Origin: DAONLM01 sp035406685
Lineage (GTDB): Bacteria; Spirochaetota; GWE2-31-10; MWDO01
Assembly: GCA_035406685.1 (NCBI GenBank)
Contig: DAONLM010000019.1
Location: forward strand, 1 to 24,583
Length of the DNA stretch: 24,583 nucleotides
Direction: 5' to 3'
The notes below the pieces were generated by a model that was not told the origin of the DNA, ran no database searches, and saw only the letters and a list, made by a program, of their open reading frames with translations. Both the position numbers and the translations under genes were made by a program. Positions 7,574 to 16,388 of the stretch are shown in pieces. How positions within the stretch are numbered: position 1 is the stretch's first letter; every line of letters begins with the position of its first letter.

Positions 7574-8080
7574 ATGAAAGAATTTGATTTTGTATTGAAT
7601 AAATCTCTATTCGATAAAATTAAATATTTGAAAGAAAAGAAAAATAAAGATCTTTCAGTTATTGTTAGGGAAATAATTTTATTGATGATTCCGATTTTAA
7701 GGAAAAAACACCTTTATGAAAAGAGGAAGGAGAAGGATTATAAATTTATAAATGCCACTGAAAAGATAAGGGTGTTTTTGCCAGAAGAGGTGTATAATGA
7801 ATTGAAACTTGTGCATGACCAGTTAAACTCATTTAGTATTGCAACTCTTATTAGAGAGTTGCTTGAAGTATATTTTATAGGTATTGAAACTTATGGGGAA
7901 GAAAAGTTTATAAAGATGATACAAGAAATAAAAAATGAGATAGAGGGTTTAAAAGAAAGAAAGGCTTGTGTGGTGAAGGAGAGAAGAGGCCAAGATATCC
8001 CATGCTCAATAGAGACTAACGACTACTTTTTACTAAAATTTAACTTAAATTTTTGCCTGAAAGAGATAAAATTCTTATAA
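7574..8080 (+). CDS. tandem ribbon-helix-helix DNA-binding protein
   Basis: Two ribbon-helix-helix (MetJ/Arc-type) units appear in one chain. The first is at about 3-42 (FDFVLNKSLFDKIKYL, then SVIVREIILLMI). The second is at about 63-102 (KIRVFLPEEVYNELKLV, then SIATLIRELLEVYF). Two units in one chain would form a single-chain pseudo-dimer, as in TraY of the F plasmid. A helix (109-132) follows. The last 30 residues look like translated non-coding repeat: they include a GATATCCC copy and an inverted copy of the upstream repeat. The ancestral stop may therefore have been lost. The ribosome site AGGAGG (7561-7566) lies 7 nt before the ATG. It is likely a regulator of its own flanking repeats or a plasmid- or phage-type relic; the target is not known. 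Confidence 0.65.
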   Translation: MKEFDFVLNKSLFDKIKYLKEKKNKDLSVIVREIILLMIPILRKKHLYEKRKEKDYKFINATEKIRVFLPEEVYNELKLVHDQLNSFSIATLIRELLEVYFIGIETYGEEKFIKMIQEIKNEIEGLKERKACVVKERRGQDIPCSIETNDYFLLKFNLNFCLKEIKFL

Positions 8081-8130
8081 AATTAGTAATATGTTTAAAA
8101 TTTGGCCATTCTATCTTTCTTACTCAAAAT

Positions 8131-8145
8131 TTACCCTTAGGGTAA
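8131..8145. repeat. short perfect hairpin TTACCCT-T-AGGGTAA
   Basis: A 7-bp inverted repeat with one central base lies between the ribbon-helix-helix gene and tamB. AGGGT also begins both copies of the 81-bp repeat. It is too tight a loop for an RNA hairpin, so a protein-binding site is more likely. No function is shown. Confidence 0.35.
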
Positions 8146-8251
8146 TTCTATCTTCTGCCTAGAAACAAAATCATATTCATTCATTTTAAACAAAGAGAAA
8201 TTTAATATTGTTTTTTCTGTAAAAATGTTTTATAAAAATTAAATTTAGATA

Positions 8252-8257
8252 TATAAT
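8252..8257 (+). promoter_or_regulatory. possible -10 box for the tamB operon
   Basis: TATAAT lies 20 nt before the tamB ATG in a region upstream of the tamB-bamA-skp operon. No good -35 hexamer is found at the expected distance, so the promoter placement is tentative. Confidence 0.3.
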
Positions 8258-8277
8258 ATATTATAGAGAATGCAAAG

Positions 8278-11200
8278 ATGGCTAAATATAAAAAATTATT
8301 TATTGAGATTATAATTTTACTCATTCTTTTAGCAGTTTTGAGTGGATATTTATATTTGACGAATGTATTTGTTATTAAACAATTCAATAAATTACAGAAG
8401 GATATTCTTTTTGAATTTAATGATTTAACTGGTTTCAATCTCTCATATTCATCTATTTCTCCAAATATTATCAGTTCTATAAAAATGAAAAATGTTAAAA
8501 TTTATAAAGATAAAAATTTATATTTACAATTAGGAGATGTTATTGTTGATTATTCTATATTTAATTTTCTAAGAAATAAAAATAATCTTTTTTCTTTAAT
8601 AAAAAGAATAACTCTCTCTGATTTGACATTTTTTTCTGAAAAGGATAAATTACAGGATAGTATAAAAAACATACTCGATAGATTTAAATCAGAAAAAAAG
8701 AGTGGCTCAAGTAATAAAGATATTTTAACAAAGATTAAAGATATTGAAATAAAGATTCTTAGATCTAAAATAGAAATTTCTGATAAAAAGAGTAGATATA
8801 TTGCTTTGATAAAAAATATAAATTTCTTTTTTAAGAATAGAATTAACATAGATGCTACAATTAATTTTATGGTTAATAATGAAAATATAACCATGGCAAA
8901 TTTTCTTATAAGAATAAATGAGGCTCTTTCTTCTTTGCAGGACAATCCAAAAAGTTTCTTTTATATTGATTTTATAAAAAATGAAATAAATGGTATAAAT
9001 ATAAAAAAGCAGAGATTTTCTTTTGAGAGTGAAAAAGATAATTTTTTCTTAAAAAGGTTAAAAGACAACTTAAAATTTGATATTATTGTGTCAAAAGAGA
9101 ATGATAATATATTTGCCGAGATTAAGTCAGATATTTCTTATAACGATATAAAAAATTTTATTGATATTAAGTCTAATAATATTCCAAAATATTTATATGT
9201 GGATAGTAATCTTTCTTATAATATGATGGAAAAAAAGGTTAATGGCAATATCTATTTGAATTCTTTATTAAATAGTTTTTCTTTTTTAAAAAATCCAGAA
9301 CTTGTTGTGAATATGATAATAAGAAACAATATCTTAAAAGTAAATGATATTTCTATATATACAGATAACAGAGAAAATTTTATTTCTCTTGATCCAAATT
9401 CAAAAATAAATCTTGATATGAGTAGTATAAAGACATCTATTAAAATAAAAGATCTTGAAGTATTAAAGTCAAAGATAAACACTGAGATAAACATAATAAA
9501 AGAAAAAAATTCTCTTACGGTCGGCTGGGATTATTTCCTTATAAATGGTGAAGAGATCGGTGGGGTTACTGAGTTTGTTATAAAAGATTATGATAAATAT
9601 CTTAATATAGAAACAACAAAAAAATTCAATGGCTATTCTTTAAATGGGATGTTGATTAAAAAAGATGATTCTTACAGAATGATTCTTAATAATAATTTTG
9701 ATAACTTTTTATTAAATAAAATAGTGAATTCATTCAATATTTTAAAGATTAAAGAGAGTATGTTTCTAAATGGTAGTTTTACAATAGATTATTTTAATGG
9801 GAATCTTTTTCTACCAGAATCTAATTTTGTGATAAATGACTCTTTAAATAAAATTTTATCTTTTACTCTCTCCTTTAATAATAATAATTTATTTTTGAAA
9901 AATATAACACATTATAAGTATAATATAAATAGCAATGCTTTTATAAGTTTTTCCTCTCTTCCTTATTATAGTAATATAATAATAAAAAAAGATAATCTTG
10001 ATTTTAATATCAATTTATATATATTTAAAAATAGACTGGCTTTTGATATAAATAAAGACTTCTCTGGTTATCTAAACTACAATAATAAGATAATTTATCT
10101 TAAAGCAAATGATTTTAGCCTGCCTTTTAAAAATAATGATATAAAAATTTCTTTTGACACTTCTTTTAATTTAAATGATCTTACGCTACAAGATAGCAGT
10201 TTTACTATAAATAAGATAAATATTTTTAATAATAGAAAATCAGATGGAAATCTTTCCTTTAATCTTTCTATATCAAATAATAAAATTTTATTAAATAATT
10301 TTCTTTATAAAGATGGGGAAAATAACATAGAGGGTAAAGTGGAGCAAAATATATTACTAAAAAATAATAGCATAAAGATAATCGGAAATGGTTTATTAAA
10401 AGATAATAAAAAAGCAGAGTCTTATTCTATTTCATATGATCTTGATAATAATAATATTACTGGAAGATTGTATCTTACTCATATAGAGTTAAATAAATTT
10501 TTAAAAGGTGAAGGTTTTCTTGATTTGAGAATAGGATTAAATGGGAAAATTGATAATCCAGATATAGAGGTAAATGGGATTCTTTCTGAGGGCAAGATAG
10601 GCAAGAATAATGTAAAAGCGGATTTTAATATAAAAAAAGTGGATACTAAAATTTCTTTTAATAGAATTGCGGTTGATTTTGGTAAGAATAGTCTATATAT
10701 TAATGACTCTTATTTAAAATTGGATAAAATTGATAATGAGATGTTTTTAAATGGGACATTTTATCTGAATGGCTTGGGTAAAATTTTTAAATCTGATTTT
10801 AATATTAATGGCAACTTTGGTTTTATTGATAGAAAGATAAATTCAGTGAATTTTGATATATCTCTTAATAACATGACATTGGGTATACTTGAAGATAATG
10901 CACCAGTAAAAATAGAAAAATATAATGATGTTAAGTTTAATTTAAATTTTGAGGATAATATCTGGTCATTGAAGAATTATGGTAATAAGTTTTTATATGC
11001 TTCTCATAATATAAAAAATAAAGATATTCTCATAAGATTATACAATAATAATGAGGCTTTTTTTGATTTAGGATTAAACATAGATAAAAAATTAGATGGA
11101 AATGTAAAATTTATTAAATTTCCTGTTAATCTTGTGCAAAAAGTGTTAATACCTTATGTAGATATCAATAAAGGGGAATTAACAGGTAATGTCTCAATTT

Positions 11201-12498
11201 CTGGAACATTGTCAAATCCAGATCTAAATGGTAAATTAAATCTTTATTATGGTGGGGTTATATTGAGAAAGTATATGATAGAGCCAATAGAAAATATAAC
11301 TGCTGTCCTTTTTATTGAGAAAAATAAGATATTTGTAAATAATGTTAATGGTATGGTACAAAAATCAATGGTGCATGGATTTGGCGAGATAATATTTAAT
11401 GGATTTAAATTTGAAAGGTATAGTTTTAAACTGGATTCAGAAAAAGTTCCTGCTGTTGTAAAAGAAGGGCCTATAGATGGTAAAGGTGTTGGCTATCTTG
11501 AAGAATTTATAATTCAGAGTGACTCTTATAGTTTTGATTTTATAGGGAAGATCTTACTCGAAAAAGGGGAGATTACTATTGCAAATATGCTTGGCGGTAG
11601 TAAAAATAGAGAACCAAAGACATATCCTATAAATGTTATTCTGGATATAAAGGCTGGAAAAAATGTAAAGGTTGATTATCCTATTATTAATGGTACAATA
11701 AAGGAAGGTGATATCTTAAAATTTAAATATATTGGTTCTGAGCCAAATATATATCTTGGTGGAATAGTAAATTTAAAAAAAGGTGAAATAAATTATTTTA
11801 ATAGAAATTTTCAGATAGAAAGTGCGAGCTTTCAGTTTTTTGAGAATGAGTATAAAATAAATCCTTTAGTTAATATTAAGTCTTTTTTCAGAACAAAGGA
11901 TTCAAAAGGGGAGAGTATGAAGGTCTACTTATCAGTTAATGATAGATTGTCTTCATTCAAAACAGAGTTGTCTTCAATTCCATATAAGAGTGAAGAGGAA
12001 CTAAATGCTTTACTCGGCATAACATTTGTTACAAATAAAGATGAATTTACCAGTAACAAATCTACTCAGGATCAATATATAGATACAATTGTTAATACAA
12101 CAAATTATTTTGGTAATACCTTTTTATTCAGCCCATTTGAGACCACAATAAGAAGAATAACAGGCCTTGATACATTTTCTTTACACACATCTCTTTTTGG
12201 AAATATCATAAGATCCAGTGATTACTGGCTTGATCTTCTTAATGATACGAGCCTTACTTTTGGTAAATATCTTTCAAATGAGATATATCTTGGTTCAACG
12301 ATGACTTTTAAGAAAAAGAGTCAAAATGAAGAAATTTTTTTACCTGTTATGAATGAAAATTATGGATTAAATTTCCAATTTATGCTACAATTTGAACTTC
12401 CTTATATGTCATTTGGATATACATTTGTTCCAAATGACTGGAAAAATTTTTTGAATGCCGATCATAGATTATCTTTTGAGGCAAATTTTAGATTTTAA
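8278..12498 (+). CDS. tamB: translocation and assembly module protein TamB
   Basis: A single N-terminal membrane anchor (about residues 8-29, LFIEIIILLILLAVLSGYLYL) is followed by 1,370 residues of short alternating beta strands. That is the pattern of the large periplasm-spanning beta-taco proteins TamB/YhdP. The conserved C-terminal TamB (DUF490) domain spans about 1085-1406, with GKILLEKGEITIANML, a LGGIVNLKKGEINYFNRNF segment and the terminal strand ending in Phe. The family bridges inner and outer membranes and helps outer-membrane protein assembly or phospholipid transport. It is the first gene of tamB-bamA-skp; in Borrelia TamB interacts with BamA. Codons are very Asn/Lys/Ile-rich. A weak AGAGA ribosome site precedes the ATG. 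Confidence 0.9.
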   Translation: MAKYKKLFIEIIILLILLAVLSGYLYLTNVFVIKQFNKLQKDILFEFNDLTGFNLSYSSISPNIISSIKMKNVKIYKDKNLYLQLGDVIVDYSIFNFLRNKNNLFSLIKRITLSDLTFFSEKDKLQDSIKNILDRFKSEKKSGSSNKDILTKIKDIEIKILRSKIEISDKKSRYIALIKNINFFFKNRINIDATINFMVNNENITMANFLIRINEALSSLQDNPKSFFYIDFIKNEINGINIKKQRFSFESEKDNFFLKRLKDNLKFDIIVSKENDNIFAEIKSDISYNDIKNFIDIKSNNIPKYLYVDSNLSYNMMEKKVNGNIYLNSLLNSFSFLKNPELVVNMIIRNNILKVNDISIYTDNRENFISLDPNSKINLDMSSIKTSIKIKDLEVLKSKINTEINIIKEKNSLTVGWDYFLINGEEIGGVTEFVIKDYDKYLNIETTKKFNGYSLNGMLIKKDDSYRMILNNNFDNFLLNKIVNSFNILKIKESMFLNGSFTIDYFNGNLFLPESNFVINDSLNKILSFTLSFNNNNLFLKNITHYKYNINSNAFISFSSLPYYSNIIIKKDNLDFNINLYIFKNRLAFDINKDFSGYLNYNNKIIYLKANDFSLPFKNNDIKISFDTSFNLNDLTLQDSSFTINKINIFNNRKSDGNLSFNLSISNNKILLNNFLYKDGENNIEGKVEQNILLKNNSIKIIGNGLLKDNKKAESYSISYDLDNNNITGRLYLTHIELNKFLKGEGFLDLRIGLNGKIDNPDIEVNGILSEGKIGKNNVKADFNIKKVDTKISFNRIAVDFGKNSLYINDSYLKLDKIDNEMFLNGTFYLNGLGKIFKSDFNINGNFGFIDRKINSVNFDISLNNMTLGILEDNAPVKIEKYNDVKFNLNFEDNIWSLKNYGNKFLYASHNIKNKDILIRLYNNNEAFFDLGLNIDKKLDGNVKFIKFPVNLVQKVLIPYVDINKGELTGNVSISGTLSNPDLNGKLNLYYGGVILRKYMIEPIENITAVLFIEKNKIFVNNVNGMVQKSMVHGFGEIIFNGFKFERYSFKLDSEKVPAVVKEGPIDGKGVGYLEEFIIQSDSYSFDFIGKILLEKGEITIANMLGGSKNREPKTYPINVILDIKAGKNVKVDYPIINGTIKEGDILKFKYIGSEPNIYLGGIVNLKKGEINYFNRNFQIESASFQFFENEYKINPLVNIKSFFRTKDSKGESMKVYLSVNDRLSSFKTELSSIPYKSEEELNALLGITFVTNKDEFTSNKSTQDQYIDTIVNTTNYFGNTFLFSPFETTIRRITGLDTFSLHTSLFGNIIRSSDYWLDLLNDTSLTFGKYLSNEIYLGSTMTFKKKSQNEEIFLPVMNENYGLNFQFMLQFELPYMSFGYTFVPNDWKNFLNADHRLSFEANFRF

Positions 12499-12533
12499 AA
12501 TTTAGGATTATATAAGTATAAAAAGGGGTTAAG

Positions 12534-15275
12534 ATGAAAAAAATATTTTTTCTTATTGTTATTTTAGTAAGTTTATTTTATATATCTTCTGATGAAATAG
12601 AAGTAGAAGGTAAAATCGTTTATAAGATTATATTTAAAGGACTTAAGAAGGTTAAAGAGAGAGAGTTAAAGAGTGTTCAGCAATTTAAAGAGGGGATGCA
12701 GTTTGATCCCATGCTTATTGATCAGGATTATAAGAGTTTTTTTGATCTGGATTATTTTGATGATATAATCGTAAAGGCAGATAAGGCTACTGATGAAAAG
12801 GGTGGTGAAATCCCGGGAATGATAAATATAATATATGAATTTAAAGAAAAGCCCACAATAAGAAAGATAATTTTCAAGGGAAATAATAATATACCGTATG
12901 GTTATCTTATAGGTGATATTACGATAAAAAGAGGTGATTTTGTAAAAAAATCCACTATTGTATCGGATATTTATACAATTAAAGATAAATATCAGAAAAA
13001 AGGTTTTAATTATGTTGAAGTTGATTATGAATTATTTACAAATGATGAATTAAAAAGCAAAAATCAGGTAGATTTGATATTCAATATTAAAGAGGGAATT
13101 GAGACATATATTTCAGAGATAATAATAGAAGGAAATGAAAAATTTTCAGATTTTTCATTAAAGAATAGAATGAAGACAAAAGAGAAAAAATTTTTAGGAT
13201 TGCAGAAGGGGACATTTATCGCAAGCGATTTTTATCAGGATATAGAGGATTTAAAAAAGTATTATAGGGAGCAGGGTTTTTACTTTGTTGAGATATTTGA
13301 GCCAGAGGTAAATAGATATGAGGTAGTAGAGGAGGAGAATAAAAAAAGAGAGGTTATAAAAATAAGGATTCAGATAAAAGAGGGATCCCAGTATAAATAT
13401 GGCGGATTAAAAATAGAGGGTAATAAGATATTTACTTATGATGATCTTACTTATGCGATGAAATTAAGGCCCGGTAATATATTGAATTATTCTAAATTTC
13501 AGGAGGATATGTTTTCTTTACAAAAAAAGTATAATGATTCTGGTTATGTTCAAACACAGGTAAGTTATGAGCCAGAAGTTGATGAAGAGAATAAGATAAT
13601 CACATTTAAAGTTAAAATAGTTGAATCAAAACTAAGTTATATTGAGGCAGTATATTTTAAAGGGAATGTTAAAACTAAAAATTATGTATTGTATAGAGCA
13701 ATTTATACTGAAGTGGGGCAGATCTTTGATTCTTCTAAATTGATAGCATCTATATATGGATTGTATAATCTTGGATTTTTTTCTAAGGTAGATTATGATA
13801 TTCAGGTTGGGAGTGCAGAGGGACTATTGAAGATTACATATATTCTTGAAGAACAATCAACGGCTGAGATAAGATTTGGAATGCAAATAACAACCAATAA
13901 GTGGCCACTGGATATTACTTTATTTGGCGAGATTACAGAAAAGAATTTTTTAGGTAGAGAACTCACAATAGGTGGTAAGATAGATCTATCTTTGTATAAA
14001 CAGGGATTTGAATTTAGGCTCGAAGATCCATGGTTTTTAAATTACCCATGGAGTTTAGGAACTTCTTTAAAATTTTATCATAACTGGACTCAAAAAGTTT
14101 ATAGAAAACTTACCATTGAAGACTATCAGACCTATGCAAAGTCATCGGGTGCATCGCCAAATCCTACTGAAAATGATGTGAGAGTCTTTTATGACAACAC
14201 GTATGCAAATAAAGATGAAGAAAATCCAAACTATGTAGGATATGGCCCTGGTAATTGGTGGACAATGGGGATAAGTGATCTTACCTTTGAACTTGGTTTA
14301 AGTACTGGATATAGATTTTTAAAGTATTTTAGTGTGGGTGGTTCTTATACCTTATCTCCAATTTATACTTTTATGCTGGACAATTCTCTTATTGATCAGG
14401 TCTATTCATATTCTTACAGACAATTGTTAAAAGAGAATAATGGATGGTCTGTAAAATCAAGACTTGCAACCACATTTTCTATAAATACTACAAAGCAGAG
14501 AATTAATCCGTATGATGGCTTGAAATTTTCAATTACAGCGGCATATACATGGGGTCATTTTGACTCTGTTGCTCTCTCTACAAAGTTTACATATTACTGG
14601 AATATTCTTGATATAAATTTTAATGATTATCCATTTAAACATGTTTTAGTCTTTAATGCAGCAGCATCTTTTATATTCCCGGGCTTTAGAAATCTTGGTG
14701 GTGAGCTTAATGGTGAATCAACTGCTGGAAAAGGGCCTATTCTTTATGCAACTGATTATCTTACTGTTGATGGATTTTTCATAGGAAGGGGATGGGCTAA
14801 CTCTATAGGGGCTACAAATTATGAAGGAAGGCTTACAAATAAAAGAGGATATGCAAGATTTGATTTTTCTGTTGAATATAGAATACCTATAAATGAAAAG
14901 TTTATATGGCTTGCTGCTTTTATAGATGTTGTTAATCTTGTTGAAGGGCCTATAAAGGTTTTACCTCTCATTGATAAAAATGGAAATGTTATATCCAAAA
15001 ATGGAAGTTATGATGATAGTAAAGCATGGATGTGGTGGAATCAGTTAGAATCCAATAAATGGTATGAAGAGAGTATGACAAACTGGTATGGTATAGAAAA
15101 TTGGTATGGCTCTATGGGGGTTGGATTTCAGATAACATTCCCACAATTGCCTTTGAGTTTTTATGTTGTAAAAAGATTTAAAGTTAATCCTTATTCTGGC
15201 TTTGAATGGGTTACCAATCAGCCAGAGACAGGTAATTTAGATTTTGTTTTATCTATTGTTGGTTACTATTTTTAA
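12534..15275 (+). CDS. bamA: outer-membrane protein assembly factor BamA
   Basis: This is the Omp85-family insertase that folds beta-barrel proteins into the outer membrane. A signal peptide (1-19) precedes about five POTRA domains (roughly 28-104, 106-184, 188-277, 280-362, 365-440), each with a buried KGN/EGN-type turn such as FKGNNNIPYGYL and IEGNKIFTYDDL. A C-terminal 16-strand barrel (about 441-913) ends in an aromatic residue. The loop-6 motif, VRGF/Y in most members, appears as IGRGW near 749-753, followed by the expected strand GYARFDFSVEYRIPI. AAGGGG lies 5 nt before the ATG, and 35 nt separate it from tamB. At 913 residues it is somewhat longer than typical, because of extended aromatic-rich extracellular loops. 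Confidence 0.95.
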   Translation: MKKIFFLIVILVSLFYISSDEIEVEGKIVYKIIFKGLKKVKERELKSVQQFKEGMQFDPMLIDQDYKSFFDLDYFDDIIVKADKATDEKGGEIPGMINIIYEFKEKPTIRKIIFKGNNNIPYGYLIGDITIKRGDFVKKSTIVSDIYTIKDKYQKKGFNYVEVDYELFTNDELKSKNQVDLIFNIKEGIETYISEIIIEGNEKFSDFSLKNRMKTKEKKFLGLQKGTFIASDFYQDIEDLKKYYREQGFYFVEIFEPEVNRYEVVEEENKKREVIKIRIQIKEGSQYKYGGLKIEGNKIFTYDDLTYAMKLRPGNILNYSKFQEDMFSLQKKYNDSGYVQTQVSYEPEVDEENKIITFKVKIVESKLSYIEAVYFKGNVKTKNYVLYRAIYTEVGQIFDSSKLIASIYGLYNLGFFSKVDYDIQVGSAEGLLKITYILEEQSTAEIRFGMQITTNKWPLDITLFGEITEKNFLGRELTIGGKIDLSLYKQGFEFRLEDPWFLNYPWSLGTSLKFYHNWTQKVYRKLTIEDYQTYAKSSGASPNPTENDVRVFYDNTYANKDEENPNYVGYGPGNWWTMGISDLTFELGLSTGYRFLKYFSVGGSYTLSPIYTFMLDNSLIDQVYSYSYRQLLKENNGWSVKSRLATTFSINTTKQRINPYDGLKFSITAAYTWGHFDSVALSTKFTYYWNILDINFNDYPFKHVLVFNAAASFIFPGFRNLGGELNGESTAGKGPILYATDYLTVDGFFIGRGWANSIGATNYEGRLTNKRGYARFDFSVEYRIPINEKFIWLAAFIDVVNLVEGPIKVLPLIDKNGNVISKNGSYDDSKAWMWWNQLESNKWYEESMTNWYGIENWYGSMGVGFQITFPQLPLSFYVVKRFKVNPYSGFEWVTNQPETGNLDFVLSIVGYYF

Positions 15276-15315
15276 TTTTTTACAGATAAAAATATTTATA
15301 GGAGGATAAAAAATT

Positions 15316-15819
15316 ATGAAGAAAATATTTTTTGCTCTTTTTACTTTTATAGGAATATCTTTCGTTTATTCTACTGTGCAAATTGATAAAATAGGGGTAA
15401 TAAATTTAGACTTAATAATTGAAACAGTCTTTTCTGGAAAGTCAAAATCAATACAGGATATAAAGAAAGAGAAGGAAGAGTTTCAATCAAATTTAAAAAA
15501 GCTTGAAGAAAACATAATGAAATATAATGAGGCAAAGTTAAAAGAGAGTGATGAGACTAAAAAGCTTGCTATTCAGAAAAAAATAGAGGAATTAAAACAA
15601 CAGTATAATGAGTATTATAAGGTAAAATCTTATCAAATAGAGCAGAAGATTAATAACATAAAAGGACCTATATTAAAAGAAATATACGATGTGGTAAAAA
15701 GAATAGCAGATACGGATGGCTATAGTATAATATTGGATGTTAAAACAGAAGGGCTTTTTTACTATTATCCACAAAATGATATAACTCAGAAAGTAATAGA
15801 TTATTTTAACAATAACTAA
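15316..15819 (+). CDS. skp: periplasmic chaperone Skp/OmpH
   Basis: This holdase keeps unfolded outer-membrane proteins soluble on the way to BamA. A signal peptide (1-19) is followed by the typical start KIGVINLDLIIETVFSGKS and a long charged coiled coil (about 45-115), the tentacle arms of the trimer. The C-terminal part, LKEIYDVVKRIADTDGYSIILD, matches the OmpH fold. At 167 residues it has the usual length. AGGAGG (15300-15305) lies 10 nt before the ATG, and the gene follows bamA after 40 nt as the last of the operon. A 6-bp inverted repeat, CAGATT/AATCTG (15836-15852), lies downstream but lacks a T-run. Confidence 0.9.
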   Translation: MKKIFFALFTFIGISFVYSTVQIDKIGVINLDLIIETVFSGKSKSIQDIKKEKEEFQSNLKKLEENIMKYNEAKLKESDETKKLAIQKKIEELKQQYNEYYKVKSYQIEQKINNIKGPILKEIYDVVKRIADTDGYSIILDVKTEGLFYYYPQNDITQKVIDYFNNN

Positions 15820-15865
15820 TTATAGAATGTATTAACAGATTAACAAAATCTGATCTAACATATAT

Positions 15866-16102
15866 ATGTTGCCATTATATTCCAAAAATTTTGACTTGAT
15901 TAAAAATATATGGAAATATTCAAAACAGATAATTTTAACAACTTATTATGAAACATTTAATGAATTTAAGAATAAAGTAATAGATTTTTTTGAGAATGAA
16001 ATAACAAATCAACATCATAAAGATGTTTTAAAATCATTTATTGGAACTAATTTTTTATATAATAAGATCAGAATGACTTGTAAATTGATTTTGTTAGTAT
16101 AA
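15866..16102 (+). pseudogene. decayed C-terminal fragment of an IS630-type transposase
   Basis: The 78-residue frame matches the end of IS630-family (DDE_3) transposases: LPLYSKNFDLIKNIWKYSKQ corresponds to the family's LPPYSPxLNPIExxWK, and a Phe-rich helix and FIGTNF follow. The catalytic Glu of the IE pair is replaced (LIKN). Nothing upstream encodes the other two acidic residues or the DNA-binding half, and no ribosome site is present. The homology ends near 16055; the last residues are probably chance. This is a dead remnant between skp and the convergent operon. Confidence 0.7.
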
Positions 16103-16155
16103 ATATATTTTTTATTTTTATAAAAAATATATATTATTTTAATATCTTCTATTAT

Positions 16156-16242
16156 TGCGACATATGTCGCATATTTTATATACTTATATAAAAAATAGTT
16201 ATATTATATAAATATAATCCATTTACTACGACATATGTCGTA
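16156..16242. repeat. two 16-bp palindromes in a 71-bp tandem repeat
   Basis: TGCGACATATGTCGCA (16156-16171) and TACGACATATGTCGTA (16227-16242) share a perfect 12-bp core 71 bp apart. The spacer after each core is also similar (a TATAAAAAATA run then TTATATTATATA), so this is a duplicated unit of about 71-73 bp. It lies between converging genes, next to the transposase remnant. It may be paired binding sites or relics of element ends. Confidence 0.7.
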
Positions 16243-16282
16243 TATATATTTTTTTATAAAAAATAATTGTTATATTATATAC

Positions 16283-16310
16283 ATATCCCCCCTTGAATTA
16301 GGGGGGATAT
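16283..16310. repeat. perfect 10-bp inverted repeat ATATCCCCCC/GGGGGGATAT
   Basis: Two perfect 10-base arms flank the 8-nt loop TTGAATTA. It belongs to the same GGGGATAT family as 137-192 and 7367-7408. Lying about 80 nt past the end of the minus-strand operon, it could act as a terminator, but no clear T-run follows on either strand. Confidence 0.55.
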
Positions 16311-16388
16311 CTACTGTGTAATTTTACATAAATAAATAGCTTACTCCCCAACAACTAAGGGATAAAATAATAACCATCTCTCAAATTC

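Larger units (their letters stand above)
7448..8186. mobile_element. candidate small element with inverted ends and 8-bp direct repeats
   Basis: ATTCATTT occurs at 7448-7455 and 8179-8186. Just inside lie inverted ends: GTGATTTTATTTTCAGGCA (7461-7479) against the reverse complement of 8156-8174, 15 of 19 matching. A second inverted copy of the CAGGCAAAATTTT part lies at 8049-8072. The unit holds only one gene, for a ribbon-helix-helix protein, and no transposase, so it would be non-autonomous. The left 81 bp recur at 24503-24583 next to different flanking DNA. Chance matches in AT-rich sequence remain possible. Confidence 0.4.

Noticed and set aside
8550..8945. Minus-strand open frame inside tamB
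   Set aside because: No ribosome site or recognisable domain; it lies opposite a clear tamB coding frame and is a by-product of AT-rich codon use.
16156..16242. LexA/DinR boxes
   Set aside because: The palindrome resembles the DinR box CGAACNNNNGTTCG, but its half-sites are one base shorter (CGAC instead of CGAAC), and no SOS gene starts nearby; both flanking genes converge on it.
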